DNA from: Lysobacterales bacterium
GTDB taxonomy: Bacteria > Pseudomonadota > Gammaproteobacteria > Xanthomonadales > S139-57
Assembly: GCA_015485125.1 (NCBI GenBank)
Contig: WFUE01000053.1
Location: forward strand, 1-32,749
Direction: 5' to 3'
DNA: 32,749 nt
Shown here: positions 17,504 through 25,068 of the stretch, piece after piece
How positions within the stretch are numbered: the first letter of the stretch is position 1
How the letters are laid out: every line of letters begins with the position of its first letter
Position numbers and translations under genes: made by a program
The notes under the pieces: model-generated
The model's input: the letters and a program-made list of their open reading frames with translations, nothing else
What the model was told of the DNA's origin: nothing
Databases searched by the model: none

Positions 17504-18463
17504 ATGAAACTTTCAGCGCTGATCGCATCTTCCCTGCTGCTGGCCACCACGGCCCAGGCACAGGTTCAAGTGGACCCCAAACTGCCGGAATACCAGCCAA
17601 CCGAAGGTGTGGCCGGCAACATCTCATCCGTGGGTTCGGACACCCTGGCCAACCTGATGACCCTGTGGGCCGAGGAGTACAAGCGCCTCTATCCCAATGT
17701 GAACATCCAGATTCAGGCCGCCGGTTCTTCCACCGCGCCGCCGGCGTTGACCAAGGGCACTTCCAACCTCGGCCCCATGAGCCGCAAGATGAAGCACAAG
17801 GAAATCGAGGCTTTCGAAAAGCGCTTCGGCTACAAGCCCACCGCCATTCCCGTGGCCATCGATGCCCTGGCCGTCTTCGCCCACAAGGACAACCCCATCG
17901 AAGGCATGACCATTCCGCAGGTGGATGCCATCTTTTCCTCCACCCGCCGCTGTGGCCATCCAGAGCCCATCAACACCTGGGGCCAACTCGGCCTGAAAGG
18001 TGACTGGGCCAGTCGCAGCATCCAGCTCTATGGCCGCAATTCCGCCTCCGGCACCTACGGCTACTTCAAGAAGCATGCACTGTGCAAGGGTGATTTCCGA
18101 AACGAGGTGAACGAGCAACCCGGTTCCGCATCCGTGGTGCAGGCCGTCTCTGCCAGCCTCAACGGCATCGGCTACTCCGGCATCGGCTACAAGACTGCCA
18201 GCGTCAAGGCGGTGCCATTAGCCAAGAAAACCGGCCAGCCCTTTGTGGAAGCCACGCCCGAGAATGCCGTGCGGGGCAAATATCCATTATCCCGTTTCCT
18301 CTACATCTATGTGAACAAGGCGCCCAACAAGCCCCTGCCGCCGCTGACGCGCGAGTTCCTCAAGATGGTGCTGTCCAAATCCGGTCAGGAAGTGGTGGTC
18401 AAGGACGGCTATATTCCCCTGCCGGCCAAGGTAGCGGAGAAGCAGCTGAAGAAACTGCTGTAA
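17504..18463 (+). CDS. pstS: Phosphate ABC transporter substrate-binding protein, PstS family (orphan)
   Basis: A 319-residue periplasmic binding protein. The signal peptide ends TAQA, before QVQVDPKL. The phosphate-contacting loops are visible: [11 protein letters not shown] near the N-terminus, [13 protein letters not shown], and the [11 protein letters not shown] segment. ATG 17504 follows GAGGA at good spacing; the track's 34 extra codons are leader. No pstC, pstA, pstB or phoU lies nearby, so this is a stand-alone PstS-like protein that may serve a distant transporter or act in scavenging. A weak Pho box lies upstream and a strong terminator downstream. Confidence 0.88.
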   Translation: MKLSALIASSLLLATTAQAQVQVDPKLPEYQPTEGVAGNISSVGSDTLANLMTLWAEEYKRLYPNVNIQIQAAGSSTAPPALTKGTSNLGPMSRKMKHKEIEAFEKRFGYKPTAIPVAIDALAVFAHKDNPIEGMTIPQVDAIFSSTRRCGHPEPINTWGQLGLKGDWASRSIQLYGRNSASGTYGYFKKHALCKGDFRNEVNEQPGSASVVQAVSASLNGIGYSGIGYKTASVKAVPLAKKTGQPFVEATPENAVRGKYPLSRFLYIYVNKAPNKPLPPLTREFLKMVLSKSGQEVVVKDGYIPLPAKVAEKQLKKLL

Positions 18464-18485
18464 GCCACAAAACTTGCGACCACAA

Positions 18486-18513
18486 AAAACGCCCGGTCAA
18501 GACCGGGCGTTTT
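18486..18513. terminator. Bidirectional terminator between pstS and hppD
   Basis: A perfect 13-bp inverted repeat, AAAACGCCCGGTC and GACCGGGCGTTTT, around AA. T-tracts in both directions serve convergent pstS and hppD. Confidence 0.92.
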
Positions 18514-18535
18514 CTTTTGTATCAGAAGGCGAAGA

Positions 18536-19579
18536 TCAGATAACACCACGCCGTTCCTGCTCGCGTTCGATGGACTCGAACAGCGCCTTGAAATTACCTT
18601 CGCCGAAGCCCAGATCGTTGTTTCTCTGGATGATTTCAAAGAAGATCGGCCCAAACAGGTTCTTGGTAAAAATCTGCAGCAGATAGCCATTCTCCGTGCC
18701 ATCCACCAGCACCTGGTGACGCTGAATGTGTGCCGGATCTTCCTTCACACCGGGTACGCGCTGGAATACGGTTTCGTAGTAGCTGGGGTGAATGTCCAGG
18801 GTTTCTATACTGCTTCCTTCCATGGCATCCAGCGACGCGAGGATATTGTCGGTATACAGCGCCAGATGCTGCACGCCCGGGCCGTTGTACTCGCGCAGGT
18901 ATTCATCGATCTGGTTATTGTCGTTGTTGTCCTTGCCCTCGTTGATGGGAATGCAGAAGCTGCCGTCCGGCGAACGCAGGGCGTAGGAAGTCAGGCCGGT
19001 CTTCTGGCCATCGATATCGAAATAGCGTACCTCGGTAAAGCCGAAAACTTGCTTGTAGAAGTCCGACCACTCCTGCATGGTGCCCTTGTAGACGTTGTTG
19101 GTCAGGTGATCCACATAGAGAAAGCCCTTGTCCGGGCCGGTGACCGGCTCGGCATGGGGCACGAAATCCGTATCGAAAATGCTGCCCTTGTCCCCGAAAC
19201 GGTCGATAAAGTAGATCAGGCTGTCGCCAATGCCGTAGATGGCCGGATAGGGCAGATCCTTGTCGCTATCGTTGGCGGAACGCGCTCCCCGGCGCACGGC
19301 CTCGTCATGGGCGAATTGCGCGTCATCCACCCGCCAGCCCATGGAGCAGATGCTGGCCCCGTGGGCCTTGTGAAAGGCTTCCGCATGGCCGCCCGGATTG
19401 CGGTTGATGAGAAAATGCACATCATTCTGGGTGTAGTAGTCGATGGGCAGATCCTTGTGCTGGCGGGTGCGGCTGAAGCCAAAATCCCGGAACACCCGGT
19501 GCATGTAATCCACATCAGGCGTGGCAAACTCGGTAAAGTCGATCCCGCGCAGTTTCAGCGGGTTGTGGGTGTCGTTCAT
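18536..19579 (-). CDS. hppD: 4-hydroxyphenylpyruvate dioxygenase
   Basis: Converts 4-hydroxyphenylpyruvate to homogentisate in tyrosine breakdown. The 347-residue protein has two vicinal-oxygen-chelate domains. The 2-His-1-Glu iron ligands are visible in YVDHLTNNV, VQHLALYT and the C-terminal FFEIIQR. ATG 19579 follows a strong GAGGAGAA site; the track's ten extra codons are leader. It is downstream of hmgA on the same strand, separated by 147 bp that hold two strong inverted repeats. It ends at a shared bidirectional terminator. Confidence 0.96.
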   Translation of the reverse strand: MNDTHNPLKLRGIDFTEFATPDVDYMHRVFRDFGFSRTRQHKDLPIDYYTQNDVHFLINRNPGGHAEAFHKAHGASICSMGWRVDDAQFAHDEAVRRGARSANDSDKDLPYPAIYGIGDSLIYFIDRFGDKGSIFDTDFVPHAEPVTGPDKGFLYVDHLTNNVYKGTMQEWSDFYKQVFGFTEVRYFDIDGQKTGLTSYALRSPDGSFCIPINEGKDNNDNNQIDEYLREYNGPGVQHLALYTDNILASLDAMEGSSIETLDIHPSYYETVFQRVPGVKEDPAHIQRHQVLVDGTENGYLLQIFTKNLFGPIFFEIIQRNNDLGFGEGNFKALFESIEREQERRGVI

Positions 19580-19608
19580 CTTGTTCTCCTCTCGATCATT
19601 CTGTGGCA

Positions 19609-19632
19609 AGACAGGTCATGGCATACCTGTCT
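19609..19632. promoter_or_regulatory. Inverted repeat just upstream of hppD, possible operator or leader hairpin
   Basis: AGACAGGT and ACCTGTCT form a perfect 8-bp dyad with an 8-base centre, 30 to 53 bp before the hppD start codon. Two major-groove faces spaced about 16 bp apart would suit a dimeric repressor. As RNA it could also fold. Confidence 0.5.
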
Positions 19633-19645
19633 GAAACCGGACTCA

Positions 19646-19676
19646 GGGATGGACCTTTTTCGTTTCGGTCCATCCC
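19646..19676. repeat. Strong intercistronic hairpin between hmgA and hppD
   Basis: GGGATGGACC and GGTCCATCCC form a perfect 10-bp stem with an 11-base loop. No T-tract follows on the minus strand, so it is not a standard terminator. It could stabilise or process the hmgA mRNA or attenuate read-through into hppD. Confidence 0.6.
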
Positions 19677-19726
19677 CGGCAAGCAGGGTTGTGCCTTTAT
19701 TCGGCGGCACCCATGCCGTTTCCAGG

Positions 19727-20821
19727 CTACCCCTGCCAGGATTTCCAATACTCGGGCCAGCGGATATCCCGCGCCGCTTCAGTCAGCAATAACGGGTTTC
19801 TGGTATCCACCATCACCGCCTTCTCTTCAGTACGGCGTATCTTTGCCGCCGCCTCGATGGCCTTGGGGTGAGGCCCGTGGTGAATGCCCTGGGGGTGGAA
19901 GGTCACCATGCCCGGCTCGATACCCGCGCGGCTGAAGAAATTGCCTTCGTGGTAGAACAGCACTTCATCGAAGTCGATATTGCTGTGGTAGAAGGGCACC
20001 CGCAGCGCACCGGGGTCACCGGTCTCCAGTCCTCGCGGCAGGAAGGAACAGATCACCGCATTGCGCATGATGAAAGTGGTATGCGCAGACGGCGGCAGGT
20101 GATAGCGCTCGCTCATTACCGGCCGGATGTCACGGATGTTCAGCTGCCAGACGGTCACTTCACCCTTCCAGCCGGCGGCATTGATGGGATAGAACGGATA
20201 GGTGATGGTGGTAATCTGCCCCAGCCGCTGCACCTTGACCTGCCAGTTGCCCGGCTGGCGCAGGGACAAATCCGGCTCCGGCACGCGAATCACCGCCGGG
20301 TCGAACAAGGCGTGATGACCCAGCATGCCCCGCTCCGGCAGCGTGATCTCGCTGGCCGCCTCGATCACCAGCAGCGCCGTCTCCTCCTCGGGGCTGAAAC
20401 GGTACACCGTACCCCGCGGAATCACCAGATAATCCCCCTTCTCGTATTGCAGCGGGCCGAAATCCGTCTCCAGCAAACCACGACCCCGGTGCACGAACAG
20501 GCATTCATCGGCATCGGCGTTGCGGAAAAACCAGGGCATGGCCGTTTTCAGCACGCACATGGAAAGGCGCACATCGGCATTTTCGAGAAAGGCCACCCGC
20601 CCGGCGATATAGTCTTCTCCGCCCAGACCGTTCATCTGCAACACCGGCAGGGCCTCCGGGCGCAGCTCGCCTTCGATGTTCACCCAGTTCACCGGGGGCT
20701 CGGTGCGATAGAGATGCGTGGCACGGCCAAAGAAACCGTTGCGGCCATATTCTTCTTCCACCGTGCCTTCAGGGATGTCCACATGGGCCTGACGGGTAAA
20801 CACGCCTTTTTCGTGGTACAT
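19727..20821 (-). CDS. hmgA: Homogentisate 1,2-dioxygenase (short bacterial form)
   Basis: Opens the homogentisate ring to maleylacetoacetate. The 364-residue protein is a double-cupin; its C-terminal part carries the iron ligands seen in the family: His in YHSNIDF, Glu in FDEVLFY and His in GIHHGPHP. It is shorter than the roughly 430-residue Pseudomonas and human enzymes, with a reduced N-terminal portion. ATG 20821 follows AGGAG. It lies upstream of hppD and divergent from a LysR regulator. The later enzymes, maleylacetoacetate isomerase and fumarylacetoacetase, are not in the window. Confidence 0.9.
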   Translation of the reverse strand: MYHEKGVFTRQAHVDIPEGTVEEEYGRNGFFGRATHLYRTEPPVNWVNIEGELRPEALPVLQMNGLGGEDYIAGRVAFLENADVRLSMCVLKTAMPWFFRNADADECLFVHRGRGLLETDFGPLQYEKGDYLVIPRGTVYRFSPEEETALLVIEAASEITLPERGMLGHHALFDPAVIRVPEPDLSLRQPGNWQVKVQRLGQITTITYPFYPINAAGWKGEVTVWQLNIRDIRPVMSERYHLPPSAHTTFIMRNAVICSFLPRGLETGDPGALRVPFYHSNIDFDEVLFYHEGNFFSRAGIEPGMVTFHPQGIHHGPHPKAIEAAAKIRRTEEKAVMVDTRNPLLLTEAARDIRWPEYWKSWQG

Positions 20822-20929
20822 GCAGCGCTCCTTTCAATGAGAAAAGTTTATTTTGCGGCTTGAGGGATGCATGTTCAACAAAAACAGGGTATTTTATGAT
20901 TACTCATTCGAATAGTTTGAAGGTGTGCC
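20822..20929. promoter_or_regulatory. Divergent hmgA / lysR control region
   Basis: This 108-bp AT-rich region separates the two divergent start codons. It holds a palindrome, ATTCGAAT (20906-20913), beside the regulator start, and a TATGAT -10-like box (20895-20900) facing lysR. The arrangement is typical of LysR-controlled operons with a shared promoter region; the exact operator is not resolved. Confidence 0.45.
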
Positions 20930-21841
20930 ATGAGCTACCCGGATCTCGAGTCGCTGGAAATTCTCAATGTCATCGTGCAGGAAGGCAGCTTTGCCAAGGC
21001 CTCTGAACGCGTGCACAAGACCCAATCGGCGCTGAGCTATCAGGTCAAGAAACTGGAACAGCAACTGGGCTGCACCCTCATCGACCGCAGCCAGTACCGC
21101 ACCACCCTCACCCCGGCCGGGCGCACGCTGCTGGAAGAAGGGCGCAAACTGCTGCGCCAGGCCCGTCATCTCGATGCCCTGGCCAGCCAGCTGGCCAAGG
21201 GCTGGGAGCCGCGCCTGCTGTTGCTGCTGGACGGCATCATCCCCCAGCACCCGGTGCTGGACGCGCTGGCCAGCCTCAGCCGCGAGAACATCCCCACCCG
21301 TGTGCAACTGAAAACCGAGTTTCTCGGCGGGGTGGAATACCGCTTTCACGAGGACAAGGCCGACCTGATGGTGGTCAAGGACTACACCCCCTCGCAAAGG
21401 CTGGGGGAAATTCCACTGGGCGAGATGGAGATCCTGCTCTGCGCGGCGCCGGATCACCCCCTGAGCAAGCAACGCCAGCTGGAACTGTGGCAATTGCAGG
21501 AGCATGTGGAACTGTCGGTGCATGACTCCAGCCCGGCACCCTGCCCCACCCGCGACCAGCGTATCTTCGGCTGTGAACGGGTGTTTTTTCTCAGTGACTT
21601 CCGCGCCAAGGAAGAAGCCCTGCTCATGGGCCTGGGCTTTGGCTGGCTGCCGGCTTATCTGGCCGAGCCCCACCTGCGCGGTGGACGACTCAAGGTACTG
21701 GACTACCGCCATGGCAGCCGCTACAGTTTCCGCCCCAAACTGGTCTACCGGCTGGATACACCGCTGGGCCCGGCGGCGGAACGCCTGCTACGTGCCCTGC
21801 GCCAGACCCTGAGCCCGCAAACCGAGGAAAGTGCCGCGTGA
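20930..21841 (+). CDS. LysR-family transcriptional regulator
   Basis: A 303-residue regulator. Its N-terminal winged helix-turn-helix (about residues 5-65: LEILNVIVQEGSFAKASERV, then QSALSYQVKKLEQQLG) is typical of LysR, followed by a periplasmic-binding-protein-like effector domain. It is divergent from hmgA-hppD, so it most likely controls tyrosine/homogentisate catabolism, with an aromatic intermediate as effector; this is inference from position. ATG 20930 has an AGGTG site. Its stop overlaps the GTG start of yciO (GTGA). Confidence 0.92.
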   Translation: MSYPDLESLEILNVIVQEGSFAKASERVHKTQSALSYQVKKLEQQLGCTLIDRSQYRTTLTPAGRTLLEEGRKLLRQARHLDALASQLAKGWEPRLLLLLDGIIPQHPVLDALASLSRENIPTRVQLKTEFLGGVEYRFHEDKADLMVVKDYTPSQRLGEIPLGEMEILLCAAPDHPLSKQRQLELWQLQEHVELSVHDSSPAPCPTRDQRIFGCERVFFLSDFRAKEEALLMGLGFGWLPAYLAEPHLRGGRLKVLDYRHGSRYSFRPKLVYRLDTPLGPAAERLLRALRQTLSPQTEESAA

Positions 21842-22455
21842 GCGAAATACTCTATGTTCATCCGCAAGACCCGCAGCCGCGGGTAATCCGCCAGGCCGTT
21901 CGCCTGCTGCAAAACCACGGGCTGCTGGCCTACCCCACCGACTCTGGCTACGCCCTGGGCTGGACTTTGGGCAACAAGGAAGCACAGGAACGAGTCAGCC
22001 GACTGCGACAAACCGACAAGCAGCACAACTACACCGTCATCTGCCGTGACCTCAGCGAAATCAGCCGCTACGCGCAGGTGGACAACGTGGCCTATCGCCT
22101 GATCAAATCCCATACGCCCGGCCCCTATACCTTCATCCTGCCCGGCACCCGCGAACTGCCCCGGCGGCTGCTGAACGAAAAACGCAAATCCGTCGGCATC
22201 CGCATCCCCGACCATGCCGTGGCCCTGGCCCTGCTGGATGAACTGGGCGAGGCAATGATGAGCTCCAGCCTGCTGCTGCCGGGGCGGGAACTGCGTCACA
22301 AGGAGCCCTGGGAACTGGCCGAGCTGCTGGACAAGCATGTGGATGGCTTCCTCGACGCCGGTCCCTGCGAAATGGAACCCACCACCGTGATCGACCTGCT
22401 GGAAGACCCGCCGGTGGTCATCCGCACCGGCAAGGGCCCGGTGGATTTTCTCTAG
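21838..22455 (+). CDS. yciO: YciO-type Sua5/YrdC family protein
   Basis: A 205-residue member of the threonylcarbamoyl-AMP synthase (YrdC/Sua5) superfamily, of the YciO subgroup. It is close to E. coli YciO in length and motifs: YVHPQDPQPR, AYPTDSGYALG, RDLSEIS, PGPYTFILPGT and KRKSVGIRIPDH. YrdC proteins make the t6A tRNA precursor; the physiological role of YciO is less certain. The GTG start overlaps the lysR stop codon, so translation is coupled although no functional link is evident. Confidence 0.93.
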   Translation: MSEILYVHPQDPQPRVIRQAVRLLQNHGLLAYPTDSGYALGWTLGNKEAQERVSRLRQTDKQHNYTVICRDLSEISRYAQVDNVAYRLIKSHTPGPYTFILPGTRELPRRLLNEKRKSVGIRIPDHAVALALLDELGEAMMSSSLLLPGRELRHKEPWELAELLDKHVDGFLDAGPCEMEPTTVIDLLEDPPVVIRTGKGPVDFL

Positions 22456-22514
22456 CCGTTCACAGGCGAATCCACACGGCGCGTATGGAATCCGGCAAAC
22501 GACCCTTGCGAATC

Positions 22515-22538
22515 ATTTTATTGCAGCTACATTAAAAT
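22515..22538. promoter_or_regulatory. Palindromic operator of the brnTA operon
   Basis: A 24-bp imperfect palindrome (20 of 24 positions symmetric), ATTTTA at one end, TAAAAT at the other and AGCT at the centre. It ends two bases before the brnT ATG and overlaps the probable -10 region (TACATT, with TTGCGA 16 bp upstream). Position and symmetry fit autorepression by the BrnA ribbon-helix-helix dimer. Confidence 0.65.
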
Positions 22539-22539
22539 C

Positions 22540-22803
22540 ATGGAGTATGAGTGGGATGCGCGCAAGGCTGCCCGGAACTTCCTCAATCATGGCGTCTCTT
22601 TTCAGTCAGTTGTGCATTTTGCCTGGGAAGAGGCCACGATTATCGAGGACACACGCAAAGCCTATGGAGAGCCACACTGGATTGCATACGACCCTATTGG
22701 CAAACATTTACATTGTCTGGTTTTTACGCTGCGTGATAACCACATCCGGGTGATCAGCTTGCGCAAGGCAAACAGTAGAGAGGTCAAACGTTATGATCCG
22801 TAA
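22540..22803 (+). CDS. brnT: BrnT-family toxin
   Basis: An 87-residue RelE-fold ribonuclease toxin of type II system BrnTA. The family pattern is complete: YEWDARKAARNFLNHGVSF at the N-terminus, and HIRVISLRKANSREVKRY at the C-terminus, which carries the basic residues. ATG 22540 has no Shine-Dalgarno and sits very close to the predicted promoter, so the mRNA leader may be extremely short. The gene is visibly more AT-rich than its surroundings, as expected for a mobile module. It overlaps brnA by 11 bp. Confidence 0.92.
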   Translation: MEYEWDARKAARNFLNHGVSFQSVVHFAWEEATIIEDTRKAYGEPHWIAYDPIGKHLHCLVFTLRDNHIRVISLRKANSREVKRYDP

Positions 22804-23125
22804 ACTCCACATGCCCTCTCCAGAGGAAGATGCAGAAATCCGCCGCGGCATCGAAGCGGATGACGAAGCACGCGAACTAACCGACGAGGAAATAGCCCGC
22901 ATGCGACCGGCTGCCGAAATATTGCCGGAAGTGGTAGCCGCCTATCAGGCCGGCAAGCTCAAGATGCGTGGCCGCCCTCCCAAGGCCAAGCGCAAGATTC
23001 AGGTCTCCATCCGCTACAGCCCGGAGGTCATCCAGCATTTCAGGGCCACCGGCCCCGGCTGGCAAACCCGCATGGACGAGGTGTTGAAAGCCTGGGTGGC
23101 CAAACACGGCAACAAGCCCGAATGA
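22793..23125 (+). CDS. brnA: BrnA-family antitoxin
   Basis: A 110-residue antitoxin. The N-terminal part is acidic (EEDAEIRRGIEADDEA) and the C-terminal part is a ribbon-helix-helix DNA-binding domain (IQVSIRYSPEVIQHFRATGPGWQTRMDEVLKAWV), the GPGWQTRM segment being the BrnA signature. It neutralises BrnT and with it represses the operon, probably at the palindrome before brnT. It overlaps the toxin gene by 11 bp, with toxin first, as usual for BrnTA. It is convergent with fliK. Confidence 0.92.
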   Translation: MIRKLHMPSPEEDAEIRRGIEADDEARELTDEEIARMRPAAEILPEVVAAYQAGKLKMRGRPPKAKRKIQVSIRYSPEVIQHFRATGPGWQTRMDEVLKAWVAKHGNKPE

Positions 23126-23232
23126 CCGGGCATGTCAGTCCAACCTCCGACTACTGCTTCACTCCCTGAGCAAACCCGCCAAACCTAGACAAAGGTATCC
23201 ACCAGACCCTGACCACCCGGCATGTCTGTCCA
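23125..23232. repeat. Pair of 18-bp near-identical direct repeats 90 bp apart
   Basis: ACCGGGCATGTCAGTCCA at 23125-23142, just after brnA, and ACCCGGCATGTCTGTCCA at 23215-23232, inside the 3' end of fliK, match at 16 of 18 positions. On the minus strand both copies can encode WTDMPG, the sequence near the FliK C-terminus. Confidence 0.5.
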
Positions 23233-24330
23233 GCGTTGAACCGGGGTTTCAACCACCGATTCCGCCTCGGCTGCTGGCCCGTCACTGCCAGAGCCCGGCT
23301 GGCCGGCGGCCTGCCCCTCGGCCTGCATGCCGAACTGACCACCAGCATGCTGGCGGATATCCAGTTGCAACTGCCCCTGTGCCACCGGCAGGGCTTCGCG
23401 GATATGTGCCTGACTGGCATGGAGCAGGTCACGCGCTTCCGCCGTGGCGGTGATGATCTGCACATGGGTCAGGCCATTGTCCAGCTTGAGGTGGATTTTC
23501 ATCGCACCCAGTTCCGGCGGGTCCAGGCGTACATCCATCTGTTTCATGTCCTGACGCAGCATGAACTGAACCTGTTGTTGCATTTGCTGCGCGAAGGCCG
23601 GGGAATGGGGCTGCAGGACCGGAGTCGGTGGCGTGGCAGGCGTGGACGGGTTGGCGGGAGTGGCCATGCGTGTCTGCAGGGCCTGGGTCAGACCGGCTGC
23701 ATCCAGATCGTGATCCTGCACCTGCAAGGCAAGCTGTGGCGTGTCGGCAATCGGTGGAGTCATACTGGCCATCAGCCCCAGAGCCGGGCCCAAAGAGGAA
23801 GAAGGCAGAGAATACGCCGGTTGCGATGGAGGATGATCCGGCTTGGTTGCAGCTTGTGCCCGGGCTTGCATACTGGCAAGGGTAGTTTGTGTGCCCGGTG
23901 TAATACTGGCAACAGGGGCATCATCAACCGTTCGGGTGCGCATGGCCCAGACAGCGGTCTGGGTCTGCTGTTCAGCAGCACCGGCGACTGGAGTGGCTTC
24001 CACTTCCGGCTGATAGAGCAGCGCAGCCAGCATGGCCATGGCGGAATCAGGTGTATCTGCCGCATCCTCGGCAGTGGCATCCAGCTCAAGAAAATGCATG
24101 CCCTGCACGGCCTGGCGGTCGATGTCGCTTTCCGGCAACAGGAGAAAATCCGCCGGCAGAGCGGCAAGATCCTGCCCCTCGGCATCCAGCTGTTGCAGCT
24201 TTTCCAGCCACTGACTCCAGTCGGCCTCGCTGTATTGCAGCAACTGGGCAAACCCCGGCGCGGCTTGCATTTCCGGCGGGGGCGCCTGCAAGGTGGTCAG
24301 AATATCCTGCAGGGTGACATTGGCAAACAT
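23185..24330 (-). CDS. fliK: Flagellar hook-length control protein FliK
   Basis: A 381-residue protein with a low-complexity Pro/Thr/Gln-rich middle and a C-terminal Flg_hook domain (about residues 250-335), with VRLDPPELGAMKIHLKLDNG followed by VQIITATAEARDLLHASQ. FliK measures the hook and switches the export gate, through FlhB, to filament substrates. ATG 24330 follows GGAGAG; the track's 16 extra codons are leader. A perfect sigma-54 promoter lies 44 bp upstream of the start codon. No other flagellar gene adjoins it, so it is an isolated member of the flagellar regulon. Confidence 0.92.
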   Translation of the reverse strand: MFANVTLQDILTTLQAPPPEMQAAPGFAQLLQYSEADWSQWLEKLQQLDAEGQDLAALPADFLLLPESDIDRQAVQGMHFLELDATAEDAADTPDSAMAMLAALLYQPEVEATPVAGAAEQQTQTAVWAMRTRTVDDAPVASITPGTQTTLASMQARAQAATKPDHPPSQPAYSLPSSSLGPALGLMASMTPPIADTPQLALQVQDHDLDAAGLTQALQTRMATPANPSTPATPPTPVLQPHSPAFAQQMQQQVQFMLRQDMKQMDVRLDPPELGAMKIHLKLDNGLTHVQIITATAEARDLLHASQAHIREALPVAQGQLQLDIRQHAGGQFGMQAEGQAAGQPGSGSDGPAAEAESVVETPVQRWTDMPGGQGLVDTFV

Positions 24331-24373
24331 GGGCAACTCTCCACGGCAATCATCCAGTGTTGCCCGAACACGC

Positions 24374-24389
24374 TGCAAGGCCCGTGCCA
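24374..24389 (-). promoter_or_regulatory. Sigma-54 (RpoN) promoter of fliK
   Basis: On the minus strand, TGGCACG-GGCC-TTGCA matches the RpoN consensus TGGCACG-N4-TTGCW exactly, with correct -24/-12 spacing. It begins two bases after the stop codon of the DUF71 gene. Activation by FleQ/FlrC-type proteins would be expected. Confidence 0.85.
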
Positions 24390-24390
24390 G

Positions 24391-25065
24391 TCAGCCTTTC
24401 ACTGGCAGCACATCACAGAATACGAAGCCGTCACGCTCCACTACTTCACCGGTTTCCACCGCCAGCGGCTGGCGGAACATAGGCCCGGCATGAACGAAGG
24501 TGTGGAATTCGCCATGCTCGCCGCAGGGGTCGACACCCGCAGGCAAGTCAGCCAGCAGACCGCGGTCGAAGCGCCGGCCGGCAAAGCGGGCGGGCAGCTT
24601 GCGCGGGTCGACACAGGTCAGGGTGGCTTGCAGACCACCAGCGATCATGGCCTCGGCCAGCGCATCCGTGGGCAGGCCCCAGAGCGGGAAGCGCAATTCC
24701 AGACCACTGCCGGCCATTTGCTGTTCACGGTAGGCCCGTACATCTTCCAGAAACAGATCGCCGAAGGCCACCGCTTCTGCCTGCTGTTCATGGAGAAAGG
24801 TCAGCAGACCCCGCATGGCCTGTTCGTACCGGTGGTTGCTGCAGGGCCAGGGCAACTCGATGATCTTCAACGGCAAGCCGCAGGCACGGGCCTGTGCCTG
24901 CAACAGCGCCACCCGTACCGCGTGCATGGCCGTTCTCTGGAACTGCCCGTTCACCGTGGTAAACAGGCCGGCCACTTCCACCGCCGGGTCCTGCTGCAAC
25001 TGGTACAGGGTCCAGGCGCTGTCCTTGCCCGTACTCCAGGACAGCCAGACACGCCGGGCCGTCAC
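24391..25065 (-). CDS. DUF71 ATP-pyrophosphatase (diphthine-ammonia-ligase-like)
   Basis: A 224-residue adenine-nucleotide alpha-hydrolase. The PP-loop is SWSTGKDSAW at the N-terminus, and the family's second signature is seen as DPCGEHGEFHTFV near residue 190. Homologues in eukaryotes amidate diphthine; in bacteria, which lack diphthamide, the substrate is unknown. The start is GTG at 25065, three bases after the fur stop codon, so it is the second gene of a fur operon. fliK follows from its own promoter. Confidence 0.88.
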   Translation of the reverse strand: MTARRVWLSWSTGKDSAWTLYQLQQDPAVEVAGLFTTVNGQFQRTAMHAVRVALLQAQARACGLPLKIIELPWPCSNHRYEQAMRGLLTFLHEQQAEAVAFGDLFLEDVRAYREQQMAGSGLELRFPLWGLPTDALAEAMIAGGLQATLTCVDPRKLPARFAGRRFDRGLLADLPAGVDPCGEHGEFHTFVHAGPMFRQPLAVETGEVVERDGFVFCDVLPVKG

Positions 25066-25068
25066 CGC

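Noticed and set aside
19646-19676. Rho-independent terminator after hmgA
   Set aside because: The stem is strong but no T-tract follows on the transcribed strand; it is reported as an intercistronic hairpin instead.
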